Source: Enterobacillus tribolii
GTDB lineage: Bacteria > Pseudomonadota > Gammaproteobacteria > Enterobacterales > Enterobacteriaceae
Direction of reading: 5' to 3'
DNA length: 64,000 bases
Assembly: GCF_003363015.1 (NCBI RefSeq)
Contig: NZ_QRAP01000007.1
Span: forward strand, 124,001 to 188,000
The notes beneath the pieces were generated by a model. That model had not been told where the DNA came from. It searched no databases and worked only from the letters and a program-made list of their open reading frames with translations. Of this stretch, positions 62,131 to 64,000 are shown piece by piece; position 1 is the stretch's first letter; every line of letters starts with the position of its first letter. The translations under genes and the position numbers were made by a program.

Positions 62131-62304
62131 GTGAAGCTCCTTGGTCATCGAGATATGAGGGCGTATGCCCGCCGGCGCCGGAGACCGGGCCGATAGAAAT
62201 CATGCCAATATATGTAGCATGATTTCCTTCCGCCGTAAGAGTGGGATATCATTGTTCTTAAATACAGGACGAGATGTTGTCCTGCCTCTTAGGGATGAGA
62301 AAAA

Positions 62305-62847
62305 ATGGAACTTTATCTGATTCTGGCCGCTGTTGCCGTTGTCATTCTCTGGATTATCGTCACTTATAACCGTTTTATCCGGCTGCGCCGCTTTAAGGAC
62401 GAAGCCTGGAGCGGTATTGCCGTGCAGCTCAAACGCCGCCACGATCTGGCGCCCAACCTGCTTAACGTAGTAAAACGTTATGCCCAGCATGAGAAAGACC
62501 TGCTGGAAGAAATTGCGCGCCAGCGCGTGAATCTGACGGGAAGCACCCGTGATATTGCACAAAATGAGCGGAATTACTCCGGTTTGCTCGGCCGTATTTT
62601 CGCGCTGGCGGAGGCGTATCCCGATCTGAAGGCCAGCGAGAGCTTCCTTTCGCTGCAAAACGCCCTGGGCGAGATCGAAGAACAACTGCAGATGGCGCGC
62701 CGCTATTTCAACGGTACGGTGCGCGATTTGAATATTCTGGTGGAGTCTTTCCCCAGCCTGATTATCGCGCGTCTTTTCGCGTTCAGGACGGAAGCCTTTT
62801 TTGAACTTGAGAACCCGGATGAAGCCGCCGTTCCGCGGATGGACTAG
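62305..62847 (+). CDS. LemA family membrane protein
   Basis: A 180-residue LemA protein. An N-terminal membrane segment (LILAAVAVVILWIIVTY) is followed by the LemA helical core AWSGIAVQLKRRHDLAPNLL, then VVKRYAQHEKDLLEEIARQR, and a conserved ARRYFNGTVRDLNILVESFP. The function of LemA proteins in enterics is unknown; the N-terminus is usually outside with the bulk in the cytoplasm, or the reverse. It is linked to the following DUF2207 gene by 3 nt, a common pairing. Confidence 0.92.
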   Translation: MELYLILAAVAVVILWIIVTYNRFIRLRRFKDEAWSGIAVQLKRRHDLAPNLLNVVKRYAQHEKDLLEEIARQRVNLTGSTRDIAQNERNYSGLLGRIFALAEAYPDLKASESFLSLQNALGEIEEQLQMARRYFNGTVRDLNILVESFPSLIIARLFAFRTEAFFELENPDEAAVPRMD

Positions 62848-62850
62848 CCC

Positions 62851-64000
62851 GTGTTGCGCCTGATGCCTTTACTGATATTGCCGCTGTCGGGGCTCTCTGC
62901 GGCGGCAACGGACACGATCTCAGCCAGTATCACCCGTGAGCGGATGATCCTCCGGAGCATTTCCCCTGCCCGGGAGATGCCGGTCAGCGAACCTGCCGTC
63001 TCCTGGGGCGATCTGCTGTTGCCGACGCAGGAAACCTGGGGGCTGTGGGTACCCGTACTGCTGCTGGCGCTGTATTACTTCGGCTGGTGGTTGATTAACG
63101 TGGTCAAACCGGGCCTGAGAATGCCGGCCGTGGTGCCGCGCCATGACGTTCCGGACGGCATGACGCCGGGTTTTATCCGCTATATCAGTAAGCGCAGGTA
63201 CGATAACGTCGGGTTTAGCGGCGATCTGCTGGATTTGGTCGCCCGGCAGGTGATGACGTACAGCGTGCAGGCGCGGCAGGGCCCGTCCGGGAAAGGCGGG
63301 CGCTATGAAAAATGGATTGCGCCGGGACCGCGGGAGCGGGCGAACCGGCAAAGCGAGGGCGACAAACGGTTACTTGGGATTCTGTTTTCCGGAACTCAGA
63401 AGCGCATCAACCTGAGCGTGCCTTTCCAGAAACCGATGCAGGATGCGTTGGCGATGCTGGAGAATCACTACGGCGGGCAACGCGACGGATTGTTTAAACG
63501 GCGGTTTGGCGCGCTGTGGCGCGGAATCGGCCTATTGGTACTGATTCCGGTCATCTGCGGGATTTTCTTTGACGCGCCGGGCGTGTGGGCCGCTGTATTA
63601 ACGTGCCTGCTTTTTCTGGCGGGAACGTGGATCATTATTTTAGTCGTCAACATGCTGCGCGCGATGTGGCGGCGGCGTAAAGGCCCGGCATTGTTTGCCT
63701 CGCTGCTTATCCTCTCTGCTCTGGTCTGGCTTGGCGTTGTGTTCATGCCCGGATCGCTGCCCCGGCTGCCGGCGGGATACTACGGCGCGCTGCTGTCCGG
63801 TATGTTGATCATCACTTTTTATATGATCCGGGCGCCGCGTTATACCCAGGCAGGACTTGATGCCCAGGCGGTGGCGCAGGGGCTGAAAATGTATCTCGGC
63901 ACGGCGGAAGAACGCCGGTTTGAGACGCTCTATCCGCCGGATCAACGAATTACGCATTTCGAAAGAATGCTGCCTTATGCGCTGGTGCTGGGCGTTGGCA
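62851..64000 (+). CDS. DUF2207-like membrane protein (3' end outside window)
   Basis: The frame is open from a GTG at 62851 to the window edge (383 codons). A signal peptide (LRLMPLLILPLSGLSAAA) is followed by only about 45 residues before the first membrane segment (LWVPVLLLALYYFGWWL). Several more membrane segments and the conserved LYPPDQRITHFERMLPYALV of the DUF2207 C-terminal part then follow. The usual extracytoplasmic N-terminal DUF2207 domain of about 150-200 residues appears to be missing. It follows lemA by 3 nt and lacks an obvious ribosome site of its own, suggesting coupling. Confidence 0.82.
   Translation, partial: MLRLMPLLILPLSGLSAAATDTISASITRERMILRSISPAREMPVSEPAVSWGDLLLPTQETWGLWVPVLLLALYYFGWWLINVVKPGLRMPAVVPRHDVPDGMTPGFIRYISKRRYDNVGFSGDLLDLVARQVMTYSVQARQGPSGKGGRYEKWIAPGPRERANRQSEGDKRLLGILFSGTQKRINLSVPFQKPMQDALAMLENHYGGQRDGLFKRRFGALWRGIGLLVLIPVICGIFFDAPGVWAAVLTCLLFLAGTWIIILVVNMLRAMWRRRKGPALFASLLILSALVWLGVVFMPGSLPRLPAGYYGALLSGMLIITFYMIRAPRYTQAGLDAQAVAQGLKMYLGTAEERRFETLYPPDQRITHFERMLPYALVLGVG

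Noticed and set aside
1-64000. CRISPR arrays and complete tRNA or rRNA genes
   Set aside because: No regularly spaced repeats and no cloverleaf or rRNA sequence was noticed apart from the tmRNA 3' fragment.

Overview
The window looks like chromosome from a member of the Enterobacterales that is not Escherichia. The backbone on both sides carries genes in E. coli order (atoSC-atoDAE on the left; ybjL-ybjM-grxA-ybjC-nfsA-rimK-ybjN-potFGHI-ybjO-rlmC-art-ybjP-ybjQ-amiD-ybjS-ybjT-ltaE on the right). The proteins are clearly divergent from E. coli and several positions hold extra genes (ogt after rlmC, an EamA transporter splitting artJ from artMQIP, a DUF4250 gene, LemA and DUF2207 genes after ltaE). 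A Pectobacteriaceae- or Yersiniaceae-like host is plausible, but I cannot fix the genus.

Region 1 (1-4984): the short-chain fatty acid (acetoacetate) system on the minus strand. It has the AtoS sensor kinase, the AtoC sigma-54 activator, AtoD/AtoA CoA-transferase and the start of the AtoE transporter. A near-perfect sigma-54 promoter and a GTGCAA/TTGCAC palindrome sit ahead of atoD.

Region 2 (about 5.0-10.9 kb): an AT-rich accessory patchwork. It has a YjaB-like acetyltransferase, a DUF1493 gene with a decayed membrane partner, a Tlde1-type T6SS L,D-transpeptidase effector with its probable periplasmic immunity protein, unrecognised genes, an EVE/PUA-like protein and an apparent tyrosine-integrase 3' remnant.

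Region 3 (about 10.9-36.6 kb): a CP4-57/P4-like satellite island. One end has the typical cargo module (CbtA toxin, CbeA antitoxin, DUF987, RadC-like, ArdB/KlcA antirestriction, DUF932). The core has a YfjJ/Gp2-like protein, a DUF3987 (YfjI-like) NTPase, AlpA and a cluster of GCTACA repeats. The other end has a CP4-57-type integrase, which lies beside only the last ~47 nt of a tmRNA gene. Between core and integrase is a block of probable antiviral genes: a retron-type reverse transcriptase with an XRE regulator, a nuclease-STAND ATPase and a small membrane protein; a KAP P-loop ATPase; and a second, 1541-residue STAND ATPase. A decayed, diverged copy of the RT/STAND gene junction lies further along.

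Region 4 (36.9-64 kb): conserved backbone. It covers an AspT-like transporter (ybjL), glutaredoxin, nitroreductase, RimK, putrescine ABC transport (potFGHI), 23S rRNA methylation (rlmC), DNA alkylation repair (ogt), arginine ABC transport (art), cell-wall amidase (amiD), threonine aldolase (ltaE) and a LemA/DUF2207 pair at the edge.

The most interesting part is 21.3-30.0 kb. The retron-like RT carries NAxxH, YVDD and a VTG-like motif. It is coupled to a large REase-STAND protein and preceded by about 300 nt of stacked hairpins that could be its msr-msd RNA. The second degenerate copy suggests the RT and STAND travel as one unit. All statements on function are from motif reading; no database search was run.
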